Positions 1-6,622 are shown, counted from the stretch's first letter. The stretch is 7,667 bases of DNA from Christensenellaceae bacterium (GCA_020024085.1 JAHHUG010000067.1:1-7667), one strand, 5' to 3'. Program-made: numbers and translations. Notes: generated by a model from the sequence alone, not told the origin.

Positions 1-90
1 CAAGCTGTATATGATAGAAATGATATTCTTAAAAAAGATGATTATTTTGAAATATCAAATTCAATTATATTAGAATTTATGGAAGATTAG
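1..90 (+). CDS. hemW: C-terminal fragment of an upstream gene, probably HemW (radical SAM heme chaperone)
   Basis: Reading frame 1 is open from the window edge to a TAG at 88-90 and gives 29 residues, starting QAVYDRNDIL and ending ISNSIILEFMED. The closing pattern (a charged or aromatic stretch, then SN, then hydrophobics and EF) resembles the extreme C-terminus of HemW proteins, which typically end in something like 'GLxxSNxVFxEFL'. HemW is an oxygen-independent coproporphyrinogen oxidase-like radical SAM protein thought to act as a heme chaperone. In Bacillus and many Clostridia hemW lies directly upstream of hrcA, which supports the call. No catalytic motif is in view, so identity rests on a short tail and synteny. 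Any other gene ending here cannot be excluded. Confidence 0.6.
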   Translation, partial: QAVYDRNDILKKDDYFEISNSIILEFMED

Positions 91-183
91 TTTATTATAT
101 CTATTTATTATATTTATAATATACCTAAAATATATTCGCAAAAAATAAATACAAAACATATAAATAATATCACAACATTAGTT

Positions 184-209
184 AATACTAGTGGGGTGGT
201 ATTTTTTTT
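184..209 (+). terminator. Weak rho-independent terminator-like hairpin after the upstream gene
   Basis: AATACTA (184-190) can pair with TGGTATT (197-203) through seven base pairs, one a G-U wobble, around a GTGGGG loop, and T202-T209 form an eight-T run. This is the layout of an intrinsic terminator, although the stem is short and AT-rich. It lies about 95 nt after the upstream stop codon and ahead of the hrcA promoter, so it could separate upstream transcription from the heat-shock operon. Some read-through is likely. Confidence 0.5.
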
Positions 210-234
210 AGCAATCTATATAAAATATTGCCAA
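208..234 (+). promoter_or_regulatory. Upstream CIRCE-like inverted repeat (candidate HrcA operator)
   Basis: TTAGCAATC (208-216), a 9-nt spacer and TATTGCCAA (226-234) have the exact geometry of CIRCE (TTAGCACTC-N9-GAGTGCTAA). The left half matches the consensus at 8 of 9 positions and the right half at 6 of 9. The two arms pair with each other at 7 of 9 positions. The element ends six bases before the -35 box, so HrcA bound here would sit beside or over RNA polymerase. It is degenerate, and its left end overlaps the T-run of the terminator-like hairpin. Confidence 0.5.
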
Positions 235-240
235 AAACCC

Positions 241-268
241 TTGACAAATGAAATTATTGTTGTATAAT
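241..268 (+). promoter_or_regulatory. Sigma-A type promoter of the hrcA operon
   Basis: A perfect -35 box TTGACA (241-246) and a perfect -10 box TATAAT (263-268) are separated by 16 bp, one short of the optimum. Transcription would be expected to start near 275, giving a leader of roughly 47-50 nt before hrcA. The CIRCE-like repeat at 273-299 would cover the start point, the usual arrangement for HrcA-controlled class I heat-shock promoters. Confidence 0.85.
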
Positions 269-272
269 AAAT

Positions 273-299
273 TTAGCAGTTAAAAGAAATGATTGCTAA
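273..299 (+). promoter_or_regulatory. CIRCE-like operator over the transcription start
   Basis: TTAGCAGTT (273-281), a 9-nt spacer and GATTGCTAA (291-299) match the CIRCE consensus TTAGCACTC-N9-GAGTGCTAA at 7 of 9 and 8 of 9 positions. The arms pair at 7 of 9 positions, and the other two would be G-U wobbles in RNA. It starts five bases after the -10 box, so it overlaps the expected +1. The location directly ahead of hrcA and the exact spacing make this the primary HrcA operator despite unusual degeneracy for a normally well-conserved element. Confidence 0.78.
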
Positions 300-311
300 C
301 AAATAAAGACT

Positions 312-316
312 GAGAG
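312..316 (+). promoter_or_regulatory. Weak Shine-Dalgarno of hrcA
   Basis: GAGAG at 312-316 is the only purine-rich candidate ahead of hrcA. It is 5 nt from the ATG at 322 and 8 nt from the ATG at 325, so spacing slightly favours the second. It rules out the in-frame GTG at 316, which lies inside the site. It overlaps the CIRCE half-site at 314-322. Confidence 0.5.
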
Positions 317-322
317 TGCTAA
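314..322 (+). promoter_or_regulatory. Solitary perfect CIRCE half-site at the hrcA start codon
   Basis: GAGTGCTAA matches the right arm of the CIRCE consensus at 9 of 9 positions, better than any arm of the two flanking inverted repeats. The position where its partner arm should lie (296-304) reads CTAACAAAT, matching at only 4 of 9 positions, so this is not a full palindrome. It may be a decayed third operator or an auxiliary HrcA contact. A chance match is also possible. Confidence 0.35.
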
Positions 323-1386
323 TGATGGATTATTCGGATAAACTTTCCTTAAGGAAACAAAAAATTTTACAGGCTCTTGTAGAGGAGTATATCGCAACAG
401 GCGAACCGGTTTCTAGTGGAGAAATTAAAACTAAATACATTAACGACATTAGTTCTGCTACTATTCGTAGTGAACTTGCTGCACTTGAGGAAATGGGCTA
501 TTTAATTCAGCCTCATGTTGCATCAGGTAGAATACCTTCTGCTAAAGCTTATAGAATGTATTGTGATATTTTTGTTCACAAAAAACCACTTACAATCAAA
601 GAAAAGCAAACAATTAATAGTTATTTCGAAAACAAGATTGTTCAAATGGAAGATATTGTAAAACAAACTGCAAAAATTATCAGTGATGTTACAAATTATA
701 CTTCGGTTATTGTTATCAATGATGTAAGCAAGGTCAAAATAAGAGAAATCAAACTTGTTGATATCGGTTTTAATGAAGCACTTGTTATTGTAATTACTGA
801 TAGTGGAGTACTTCGAGATAAAACAATAGCTTTACCTGAAAATATGGAAGAAGGTTATCTTGGTACAGCTACTAATATTATCAATAACATCTTTAAGGGT
901 AAATCAGTTGATGAAATTGAAATACCTGACGAGTTAATTGATAGCGAAATGGATACTTTTAAGGAGCTTGTAGATAAGTTAGTTGATGTAATTTCAAGCT
1001 ATATGGAAGATGACAAAAAGGTGTTCATGGAAGGCGAACTTAAGATTTTGGATTATCCAGAATGTAACGACATTGACAAAGCTAAAAACTTCCTAAGCAT
1101 TGTAAACGAAAAGGATAACTTAGTTAAACTTATCGAAAACAATGATGACATTGAGTTCAATGTAAAGATTGGTAACGAGCAAGGTGGATTAGAAAATAGT
1201 GCTATTGTTACTGCAAAATACAAAATCAACGGTAAGGAAGTTGGTCAAGTTGGTGTTATTGGCCCAGAAAGAATGGACTATAACAAAGTTGTATCTGTTC
1301 TAAATTATATGAGCAAAGCAGTCGATGAGGTTATACAACATAAAGTTAATAGACCTAAAGAATTGATTGATGAAAATAAAGATTAA
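322..1386 (+). CDS. hrcA: Heat-inducible transcription repressor HrcA
   Basis: HrcA is the dimeric repressor of class I heat-shock genes. It binds CIRCE, and in B. subtilis its folding depends on GroEL, which couples repression to chaperone load. The product is 354 residues, the usual length. Residues 1-80 form the winged-helix DNA-binding part, with the family hallmark SSATIRSELAALEEMGYL (44-61) followed by QPHVASGRIPS (63-73). The central region is the GAF-like domain. Near the C-terminus are the family motif KIGNE (282-286) and G-V-I-G-P-E-R-M-D-Y (311-320). ATG 322 is chosen over GTG 316 because the latter lies in the weak Shine-Dalgarno. ATG 325 is equally plausible and removes one residue. 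Variations from the usual wing include A for T in 'QPHTS' and SAKAYRMYCD for 'SDKGYRLYVD'. hrcA heads its own operon and is likely autoregulated through the operators upstream. Confidence 0.97.
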   Translation: MMDYSDKLSLRKQKILQALVEEYIATGEPVSSGEIKTKYINDISSATIRSELAALEEMGYLIQPHVASGRIPSAKAYRMYCDIFVHKKPLTIKEKQTINSYFENKIVQMEDIVKQTAKIISDVTNYTSVIVINDVSKVKIREIKLVDIGFNEALVIVITDSGVLRDKTIALPENMEEGYLGTATNIINNIFKGKSVDEIEIPDELIDSEMDTFKELVDKLVDVISSYMEDDKKVFMEGELKILDYPECNDIDKAKNFLSIVNEKDNLVKLIENNDDIEFNVKIGNEQGGLENSAIVTAKYKINGKEVGQVGVIGPERMDYNKVVSVLNYMSKAVDEVIQHKVNRPKELIDENKD

Positions 1387-1396
1387 TAGGTGAGAT

Positions 1397-1903
1397 ATGG
1401 CAAAAAAAGAAAAAGATTTAAACCTAGAAAAAGAAGAGCAAGAAACAAATGAGGTTAAGGAAAATAAGCCTAACAAAGAAGAATTACTTCAAAGTGAAAT
1501 TGCTAGCTTAAAAGACCAATCTTTAAGATTGCAAGCTGATTTTGATAATTTCAGAAAAAGAAATGCTAGTGTTGTTTCTAAAACTAGAGAAGAAACAAAA
1601 AAAGATGTACTTACCGATTTACTTACTGTAGCAGATAATATCGAAAGAGCTATGGATATGATTACCGACGAAAGTACAAAAGCAGGCATTGACCTTGTTA
1701 TGAATCAAATTCAAAGTATTTTCAAAAAATACGATGTAACAGAAATTAATGCACTTGGCGAGGAATTCGACCCTAATTTCCATAATGCAATTATGCAAGA
1801 AGATAATCCAGAGGAAGCTGGCAAAATTACAATGGTTTTTCAAAAGGGTTATATGATTAACGACACAGTGCTAAGATATGCAACCGTTAGGGTAGCAAAA
1901 TAA
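1397..1903 (+). CDS. grpE: Hsp70 nucleotide exchange factor GrpE
   Basis: GrpE is the cytosolic exchange factor that releases ADP from DnaK and resets its substrate cycle. The product is 168 residues, slightly short for the family because the N-terminal tail is brief. Residues 1-30 are highly charged and probably disordered. Residues 30-75 form the long dimerising coiled coil, containing the conserved QADFDNFRKR (46-55). The four-helix region follows (LLTVADNIERAM, 75-86). The C-terminal beta domain that contacts DnaK carries EFDPNFHNA (123-131), QKGY (149-152) and a closing LRYATVRVAK. The ATG follows an excellent Shine-Dalgarno, AGGTGA (1388-1393). The gene starts 10 nt after the hrcA stop and is followed 31 nt later by dnaK, so it is part of the same operon. 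Confidence 0.97.
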   Translation: MAKKEKDLNLEKEEQETNEVKENKPNKEELLQSEIASLKDQSLRLQADFDNFRKRNASVVSKTREETKKDVLTDLLTVADNIERAMDMITDESTKAGIDLVMNQIQSIFKKYDVTEINALGEEFDPNFHNAIMQEDNPEEAGKITMVFQKGYMINDTVLRYATVRVAK

Positions 1904-1934
1904 ATAAGAGTATAAATTTTAAGGAGATATAAAA

Positions 1935-3743
1935 ATGGGAAAAATAATTGGTATTGATTTAGGTACAACTAATTCATGTGTAGCAGTAATGGAAGGTGGC
2001 GAAGCCACAGTAATTGCTAGTGCAGAAGGTCATAGAACTACACCTTCAGTAGTTGGTTTTAATAAAGATAACGAAAGACTTGTTGGTGAAATTGCAAAAA
2101 GACAAGCAATTACAAACCCAGATAGAACTATCAGCTCAATTAAGAGAGAGATGGGTACTGACTATAAGGTAAAAATTGATGACAAAAACTATTCTCCACA
2201 AGAGATTTCAGCTATGATTCTATCTAAATTGAAGGCTGATGCTGAAGCATATATCGGTCAACCAGTAACTCAAACTGTAATTACAGTTCCAGCTTATTTC
2301 TCAGATAGCCAAAGACAAGCAACTAAAGATGCTGGTAAAATTGCAGGACTTGAGGTTTTAAGAATTATCAACGAGCCAACAGCAGCAGCTCTTGCTTATG
2401 GTCTTGATAAAGAAGAAAACAAAAACCAAAAGATTTTGATTTATGACCTTGGTGGTGGTACATTCGATGTATCTATCCTAGAAATTGGTGATGGTGTATT
2501 TGAAGTATTATCTACAAACGGTAACACAAAACTTGGTGGTGATGACTTCGATAACAGAATTATTGATTATGTAGTAAATGATTTCAAATCAAAAGAGGGT
2601 ATCGACCTATCTACTGATAAGATGGCAATGCAAAGAATTAAGGAAGCTGCTGAAAAAGCAAAGATTGACTTATCTGGTGTAACTACTACAAAGATTAGCT
2701 TACCATTTATCACAATTGGTGCTGATGGTCCAAAACATATAGATATGGACTTAACTAAGGCTAAATTTGATAGTTTAACAGCTGACCTAATTGAAAAAAC
2801 TTTAGTTCCAATGCAAAATGCTCTTAGAGATGCAAAACTTACTTGCAACGACTTATCTAAAGTTATCTTCGTTGGTGGTTCTACAAGAATCCCAGCTGTA
2901 TTCGATGCTGTTAAGAAGTTTACAGGTAAAGAGCCATATCGTGGAATTAACCCTGATGAGTGCGTATCTATTGGTGCTGCTATTCAAGGTGGTGTTCTTG
3001 CAGGTGAGGTTAACGATGTCTTACTACTTGATGTTACTCCATTAAGTTTAGGTATTGAAACACTTGGTGGTGTTTGCACAAAACTTATCGAAAGAAATAC
3101 TACAATTCCTACATCAAAATCTCAAATCTTCTCTACTGCAGCTGATAATCAAACAGCAGTTGATATCCATGTTCTACAAGGTGAGAGAGAATTTGCAAAG
3201 GATAACAAAACACTTGGTAATTTCCAACTTACTGGTATTGCACCAGCTCCAAGAGGAATACCTCAAATTGAAGTTACATTTGATATTGATGCAAACGGTA
3301 TTGTTAGCGTTAAGGCTAAAGATATGGGTACAAACAAAGAGCAATCTATCACAATTACTGCTTCTACAAATCTAAGCGACGAAGATATTGATAAGGCTGT
3401 TAAAGATGCTGAAAAATATGCTGAAGAAGATAAAAAGAAGAAAGAATTGATTGATGCTAAAAACCAAGCTGAACAAGTAATCTATGGTATGGAAAAGATG
3501 GTAAACGATAATCCTGAAGTTCTATCTGAAGATGAAAAGAAGACTATCGAAGATGCTATCAAGGTAGCTAAAGAGGAAACAGCAGTTGATGATTTGGATA
3601 AAATCCATGCTGCAATTGATAAGTTCTCTAAGACAACAGAGCCAATAATTACAAAATTGTATCAAGCTGCTGCTCAAAAGAATCAAGGTCAAGGTCAACC
3701 AAATCCAAATGGTGACATCAACAGCGACCCAGATATCAAATAA
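1935..3743 (+). CDS. dnaK: Molecular chaperone DnaK (Hsp70)
   Basis: DnaK is the ATP-driven cytosolic Hsp70 that binds exposed hydrophobic peptides, working with DnaJ and GrpE. The product is 602 residues. The ATPase domain (1-360) shows phosphate loop 1 GIDLGTTNS (6-14), VITVPAYFSDSQRQATKDAG (115-134), phosphate loop 2 DLGGGTFD (171-178) and FVGGSTRIP (312-320). The interdomain linker VLLLDV is at 362-367. The substrate-binding beta domain spans about 368-475 and the helical lid about 480-575. The segment around residues 68-90 lacks the roughly 24-residue insert of Gram-negative DnaK, a known Firmicutes feature. T198 in TNGNTKLGGDD aligns with the autophosphorylated T199 of E. coli DnaK. The glutamine-rich tail ends GDINSDPDIK and lacks the usual acidic 'VDAEFEEV'-like motif. 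A strong Shine-Dalgarno AAGGAGA (1921-1927) sets the start. Confidence 0.99.
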   Translation: MGKIIGIDLGTTNSCVAVMEGGEATVIASAEGHRTTPSVVGFNKDNERLVGEIAKRQAITNPDRTISSIKREMGTDYKVKIDDKNYSPQEISAMILSKLKADAEAYIGQPVTQTVITVPAYFSDSQRQATKDAGKIAGLEVLRIINEPTAAALAYGLDKEENKNQKILIYDLGGGTFDVSILEIGDGVFEVLSTNGNTKLGGDDFDNRIIDYVVNDFKSKEGIDLSTDKMAMQRIKEAAEKAKIDLSGVTTTKISLPFITIGADGPKHIDMDLTKAKFDSLTADLIEKTLVPMQNALRDAKLTCNDLSKVIFVGGSTRIPAVFDAVKKFTGKEPYRGINPDECVSIGAAIQGGVLAGEVNDVLLLDVTPLSLGIETLGGVCTKLIERNTTIPTSKSQIFSTAADNQTAVDIHVLQGEREFAKDNKTLGNFQLTGIAPAPRGIPQIEVTFDIDANGIVSVKAKDMGTNKEQSITITASTNLSDEDIDKAVKDAEKYAEEDKKKKELIDAKNQAEQVIYGMEKMVNDNPEVLSEDEKKTIEDAIKVAKEETAVDDLDKIHAAIDKFSKTTEPIITKLYQAAAQKNQGQGQPNPNGDINSDPDIK

Positions 3744-3772
3744 TTATAATTAAAAATATTTTATTAGGCATT

Positions 3773-3793
3773 TTCTCACTCTAGCAGTGAGAA
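3773..3793 (+). promoter_or_regulatory. Stem-loop in the dnaK-dnaJ intergenic gap
   Basis: TTCTCACT (3773-3780) pairs perfectly with AGTGAGAA (3786-3793) around a 5-nt CTAGC loop. Beyond a TT/TT internal loop the stem can continue with GGCA (3767-3770) against TGCT (3796-3799). The bases after it are AATAATTGGG, not a T-run, so it is not a standard terminator on this strand. It ends eight bases before the dnaJ Shine-Dalgarno. Likely roles are mRNA processing or stabilisation between dnaK and dnaJ, or modulation of dnaJ translation. The function is inferred; only the pairing is seen. Confidence 0.65.
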
Positions 3794-3806
3794 TTTGCTA
3801 ATAATT

Positions 3807-3812
3807 GGGAGA
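3807..3812 (+). promoter_or_regulatory. Shine-Dalgarno of dnaJ (decides the start)
   Basis: GGGAGA at 3807-3812 lies just before the ATG at 3816. Spacing is short, about 4 nt from the GGAG core. It supports ATG 3816 over the in-frame upstream TTG at 3795, which has no such site and lies inside the outer stem of the preceding hairpin. Confidence 0.7.
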
Positions 3813-3815
3813 AAT

Positions 3816-4961
3816 ATGTCAAAAGATTATTATGAAATATTAGGTGTCAGCAAAACTGCAACCGATGATGAAATTAAAAGTGCTTATAGAAAATTAGCAA
3901 TGAAGTATCACCCAGACCGTTTTGCTAACAAATCTGATGAAGAAAAAAAGCAAGCAGAGGAAACTTTTAAGGAAATAAATCAAGCTTATAGTGTACTTTC
4001 TGATAAACAAAAACGACAAAACTACGACCAATTTGGTAGTGAAGAAGGCTTCCAAGGTGGTTTTGGTGGTGGTGGATTCAGTGGTGCAGGATTTGACTTT
4101 GGCGACATTTTCTCTGACCTATTTAATGGTGCCTTTTCTGGTGGTGGAAGTCGTGGTGGCAGTAGACAAAGTATGGCAGTAGATGGCGACGATATCATAC
4201 TAACACTTAACTTAACTTTCAAAGAGGCTGCTTTTGGCGTAGAAAAAGAAGTTAAGGTTAAAAGGTACGAAACTTGTACTGTTTGTGGTGGTACTGGTGC
4301 AAAAGATGCATCTAGTATCAAAACTTGTGATGTTTGTCACGGAACAGGTCAAGAAACTATCGTTCAAAATACTCCTTTTGGTAGAATCCAAACTGCTAGA
4401 ACTTGTCACGCTTGTGGTGGTACTGGTAAAATCATTACCGATAAATGTCCAAACTGTGGTGGCAAGGGTGTAGAAGTTAAGGTAAGAACACTAAAAGTAA
4501 AAGTTCCTGCTGGTATTGATAATGGCAGACAAATGACTTACTATAACGAAGGTCATTGTGGTAGAAATGGTGGTCAAAATGGTAATGTAATTATCGTAAT
4601 CAAGGTTGATGAGAGCAAATTGTTTACTCGTCAAGGTTATGATTTGTACATTGATATTCCTATCAGTATCGCTCAAGCTACACTTGGTACAACTATTTAT
4701 GTTCCAACACTTACAAACCCAGTAAAATACAATATTCCTGAGGGTACCGACAGTGGTACAATCTTTAGAATAAAAGGTCAAGGTGTTAAGTACCTTAAGA
4801 GTGAGCAAGTTGGTGACTTGTACTTTAAAATTATCGTAGATACACCAAAACACTTAACATTAAAGCAAAAGAAAATGATGACTGAATTTGAGTCAACTCT
4901 TAACGATATTCAATTGGATAAGGTAAGAAAATATAATGATAATGTAAAAAGGAATGCTTAA
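3816..4961 (+). CDS. dnaJ: Chaperone DnaJ (type I Hsp40)
   Basis: DnaJ delivers unfolded clients to DnaK and stimulates its ATPase. The product is 381 residues with the complete type I layout. The J domain is at 1-74 with the catalytic HPD tripeptide at 32-34. A Gly/Phe-rich linker follows (75-112) and contains FGDIFSDLF (95-103). The zinc domain has four CxxCxGxG repeats, CTVCGGTG (154), CDVCHGTG (171), CHACGGTG (197) and CPNCGGKG (211), enough for two zinc ions. C-terminal substrate-binding beta domains I and II follow, with PAGIDNG (231-237) and the dimerisation region to the end. The start is set at ATG 3816 because it begins the conserved SKDYYEILGV; the earlier TTG would add seven residues without family similarity. 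Its TAA abuts the prmA ATG directly, suggesting translational coupling. Confidence 0.98.
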   Translation: MSKDYYEILGVSKTATDDEIKSAYRKLAMKYHPDRFANKSDEEKKQAEETFKEINQAYSVLSDKQKRQNYDQFGSEEGFQGGFGGGGFSGAGFDFGDIFSDLFNGAFSGGGSRGGSRQSMAVDGDDIILTLNLTFKEAAFGVEKEVKVKRYETCTVCGGTGAKDASSIKTCDVCHGTGQETIVQNTPFGRIQTARTCHACGGTGKIITDKCPNCGGKGVEVKVRTLKVKVPAGIDNGRQMTYYNEGHCGRNGGQNGNVIIVIKVDESKLFTRQGYDLYIDIPISIAQATLGTTIYVPTLTNPVKYNIPEGTDSGTIFRIKGQGVKYLKSEQVGDLYFKIIVDTPKHLTLKQKKMMTEFESTLNDIQLDKVRKYNDNVKRNA

Positions 4962-5894
4962 ATGAATTCTAAATATATTGAAATTACTATTGCCACAACT
5001 TCACTTTCATGTGACCTTGTGGCTAATGTTTTATTTGAAATAGGTGCAGATGCAGTAAGTATTATTGATAAAAATGACTTGCTAGACCTATATAGAAACA
5101 AAGAAACTTGGGACTACATAGATGATAGTTTGTTTAATATTGACGAAGTTTGCTATGTAAAAACTGGTGTATTAAGAACAGAACTTGATGAAAAAATTGC
5201 ATTAATCAATGAAAAACTTCAAGTTTTGAAAGAGAATTGCCCATTTGATTTGGGTAGTTTGGATATTGATACAAAGGAGATAGTTGAGGAAGATTGGAGA
5301 TATGTATGGAGAAAATACTATAAACCTATCAAAATAGGTAAATTTGTTGTTATCCCAAAATGGATTGACTACAAGATATCTGATGGTGAGTATCCTATAT
5401 ATATTGAGCCTGGTATGGCATTTGGAACTGGCGAACACGAAACCACAAAAAATGCTTTAAAATTATTATCTGAAATTGATGTTAAAGATAAAGTCGTTGC
5501 TGATATTGGTACAGGTAGTGGTATACTTGGAATAGGTGCAAGTAAACTAGGTGCAAAGTTCTGTTATATGACTGATATTGATGAGCAATGTATTACTACA
5601 AGCAACGAAAATGCTGAACTAAATGAAGTAAAAAATTGCAAAATTGAATGTTGCGATTTGTTTGAAAAGAATATAGAAAAGGTTGATATTGCTATTGCAA
5701 ATATTACAGCTGATGTACTTGTAATACTAGCAAAAGGCATTAATAATCTTGTAAAAGATGGAGGCAAGGTTGTGCTTTCTGGAATACTTGATATATCTTT
5801 ACAAACAGTAATTGATACCTATACAAATGCAGGATTAAAGATTTTAAAGCAAATTAATGATGGCGAGTGGTACGCTTTACTACTTGAAAAATAA
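4962..5894 (+). CDS. prmA: Ribosomal protein L11 methyltransferase PrmA
   Basis: PrmA uses S-adenosylmethionine to methylate amino groups of ribosomal protein L11 at the GTPase-associated centre. The product is 310 residues, normal for the family. Residues 1-100 form the N-terminal L11-recognition domain (IEITIATTS near the start, FEIGAD 25-30). Next comes the PrmA signature EPGMAFGTGEHETT (149-162). The SAM-binding motif I is VADIGTGSGILG (179-190), followed by the acidic loop MTDID (203-207). IANITADVL (245-253) corresponds to the active-site motif after strand 4. The gene begins at the base after the dnaJ stop. Its Shine-Dalgarno AAGGA (4949-4953) lies inside dnaJ, consistent with coupled translation. 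The same gene (yqeT) follows dnaJ in B. subtilis. Confidence 0.97.
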   Translation: MNSKYIEITIATTSLSCDLVANVLFEIGADAVSIIDKNDLLDLYRNKETWDYIDDSLFNIDEVCYVKTGVLRTELDEKIALINEKLQVLKENCPFDLGSLDIDTKEIVEEDWRYVWRKYYKPIKIGKFVVIPKWIDYKISDGEYPIYIEPGMAFGTGEHETTKNALKLLSEIDVKDKVVADIGTGSGILGIGASKLGAKFCYMTDIDEQCITTSNENAELNEVKNCKIECCDLFEKNIEKVDIAIANITADVLVILAKGINNLVKDGGKVVLSGILDISLQTVIDTYTNAGLKILKQINDGEWYALLLEK

Positions 5895-5896
5895 TT

Positions 5897-6622
5897 ATGG
5901 AAATTAAAAGATTTTTTGTAAGCCCAAGCGATATTGTAAACGATGTAGTTACTATAACAGGGGAGGAATTTTATCATTTAACCACTGTTTTAAGACATAA
6001 GGTTGGATATAAAATTGTAGTTTGTTGTAGTGATGATTACGATTATAATGCAACTATTACAGAGATTAAAAAAGATTATGCAAAGGCAAAAATTGATAGT
6101 AGAATACCAAATTGTTGCAAGCCAAAGACAAATATTAATCTATATCAAGCAGTAATTAAAAATGCTAAACTTGATATTGTGATACAAAAGGCGATTGAAC
6201 TTGGTGTACATTCTATCACATTATTCTTTTCTAAAAATACAAATGAAACTAACATTAATATTGATAGATTAAATAAAATTGCCAAAGAAGCATCGAAGCA
6301 ATGTGGTAGGGCAGACCTTGTTAAAATTAATGGTGTTTTATCGTTTGATGAAATGCTAAAAGATATTAAACAATATAATAATATCGTAATTCCATACGAA
6401 TATGAAGATGAAAATAATTTTAGCAACTTAAACCTTGAAAATAATGGCGACTTTGCATTAATTATTGGTAGTGAAGGTGGTTTTGACTCGGTAGAAGTTG
6501 AAAAAGTAAAACAACTAGGTGGCAAAAGTGTTACTTTAGGCAATAGAATACTTAGGGCAGAAACTGCAAGTATTGTTGCAACATCATTGCTTATGTACGA
6601 ATTGGGTGAATTTGACAAATGA
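5897..6622 (+). CDS. rsmE: 16S rRNA (uracil(1498)-N3)-methyltransferase RsmE
   Basis: RsmE is a SPOUT-class methyltransferase that makes m3U1498 in helix 44 of 16S rRNA, near the decoding centre. The product is 241 residues, normal length. The N-terminal PUA-like domain (1-75) includes GEEFYHLTTVLRHKVG (22-37). The SPOUT domain contains QKAIELGV (97-104), EASKQCGR (131-138) and the knotted SAM-binding motifs IIGSEGGF (189-196) and LGNRILRAETA (214-224). IGSEGGF has S where most homologues have P ('IGPEGGF'). The ATG lies 2 nt after the prmA stop with no recognisable Shine-Dalgarno, so initiation probably depends on terminating prmA ribosomes. The stop overlaps the next start as ATGA. It corresponds to yqeU of the B. 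subtilis dnaK operon. Confidence 0.95.
   Translation: MEIKRFFVSPSDIVNDVVTITGEEFYHLTTVLRHKVGYKIVVCCSDDYDYNATITEIKKDYAKAKIDSRIPNCCKPKTNINLYQAVIKNAKLDIVIQKAIELGVHSITLFFSKNTNETNINIDRLNKIAKEASKQCGRADLVKINGVLSFDEMLKDIKQYNNIVIPYEYEDENNFSNLNLENNGDFALIIGSEGGFDSVEVEKVKQLGGKSVTLGNRILRAETASIVATSLLMYELGEFDK

Noticed and set aside
115..120. TATAAT at 115-120 as an additional upstream promoter.
   Set aside because: The spaced -35 region is TTATTA-like and poor, and the terminator-like hairpin follows downstream. The 241-268 promoter is far better.
191..214. GGGGTGGTATT resembles the T-box core (AGGGTGGTACCGCG).
   Set aside because: Only about eight bases match. The conserved CCGCG half is replaced by a T-run, no specifier stem I is visible in the AT-rich bases upstream, and hrcA is not a T-box target. 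A terminator-like hairpin explains it better.
316..321. GTG at 316 as the start of hrcA, adding two residues.
   Set aside because: It lies within the only candidate Shine-Dalgarno, leaving it no ribosome binding site. The ATGs at 322 and 325 fit better.
3745..3750. TATAAT after the dnaK stop as a separate dnaJ promoter.
   Set aside because: No -35-like hexamer lies at 16-18 bp. The nearest GTGACA (3712-3717) is 27 bp away. AT-rich intergenic DNA gives such matches by chance.
3795..3815. TTG at 3795 as the start of dnaJ, adding seven residues.
   Set aside because: It has no Shine-Dalgarno, lies in the hairpin region, and the added residues precede the conserved DnaJ start. ATG 3816 has GGGAGA just upstream.
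4022..4321. Long antisense open frames, such as the one opposite the dnaJ Gly/Phe and zinc region and others opposite grpE, dnaK, prmA and rsmE.
   Set aside because: They lie entirely opposite well-identified genes, show low-complexity or implausible composition, and lack ribosome binding sites or family motifs.
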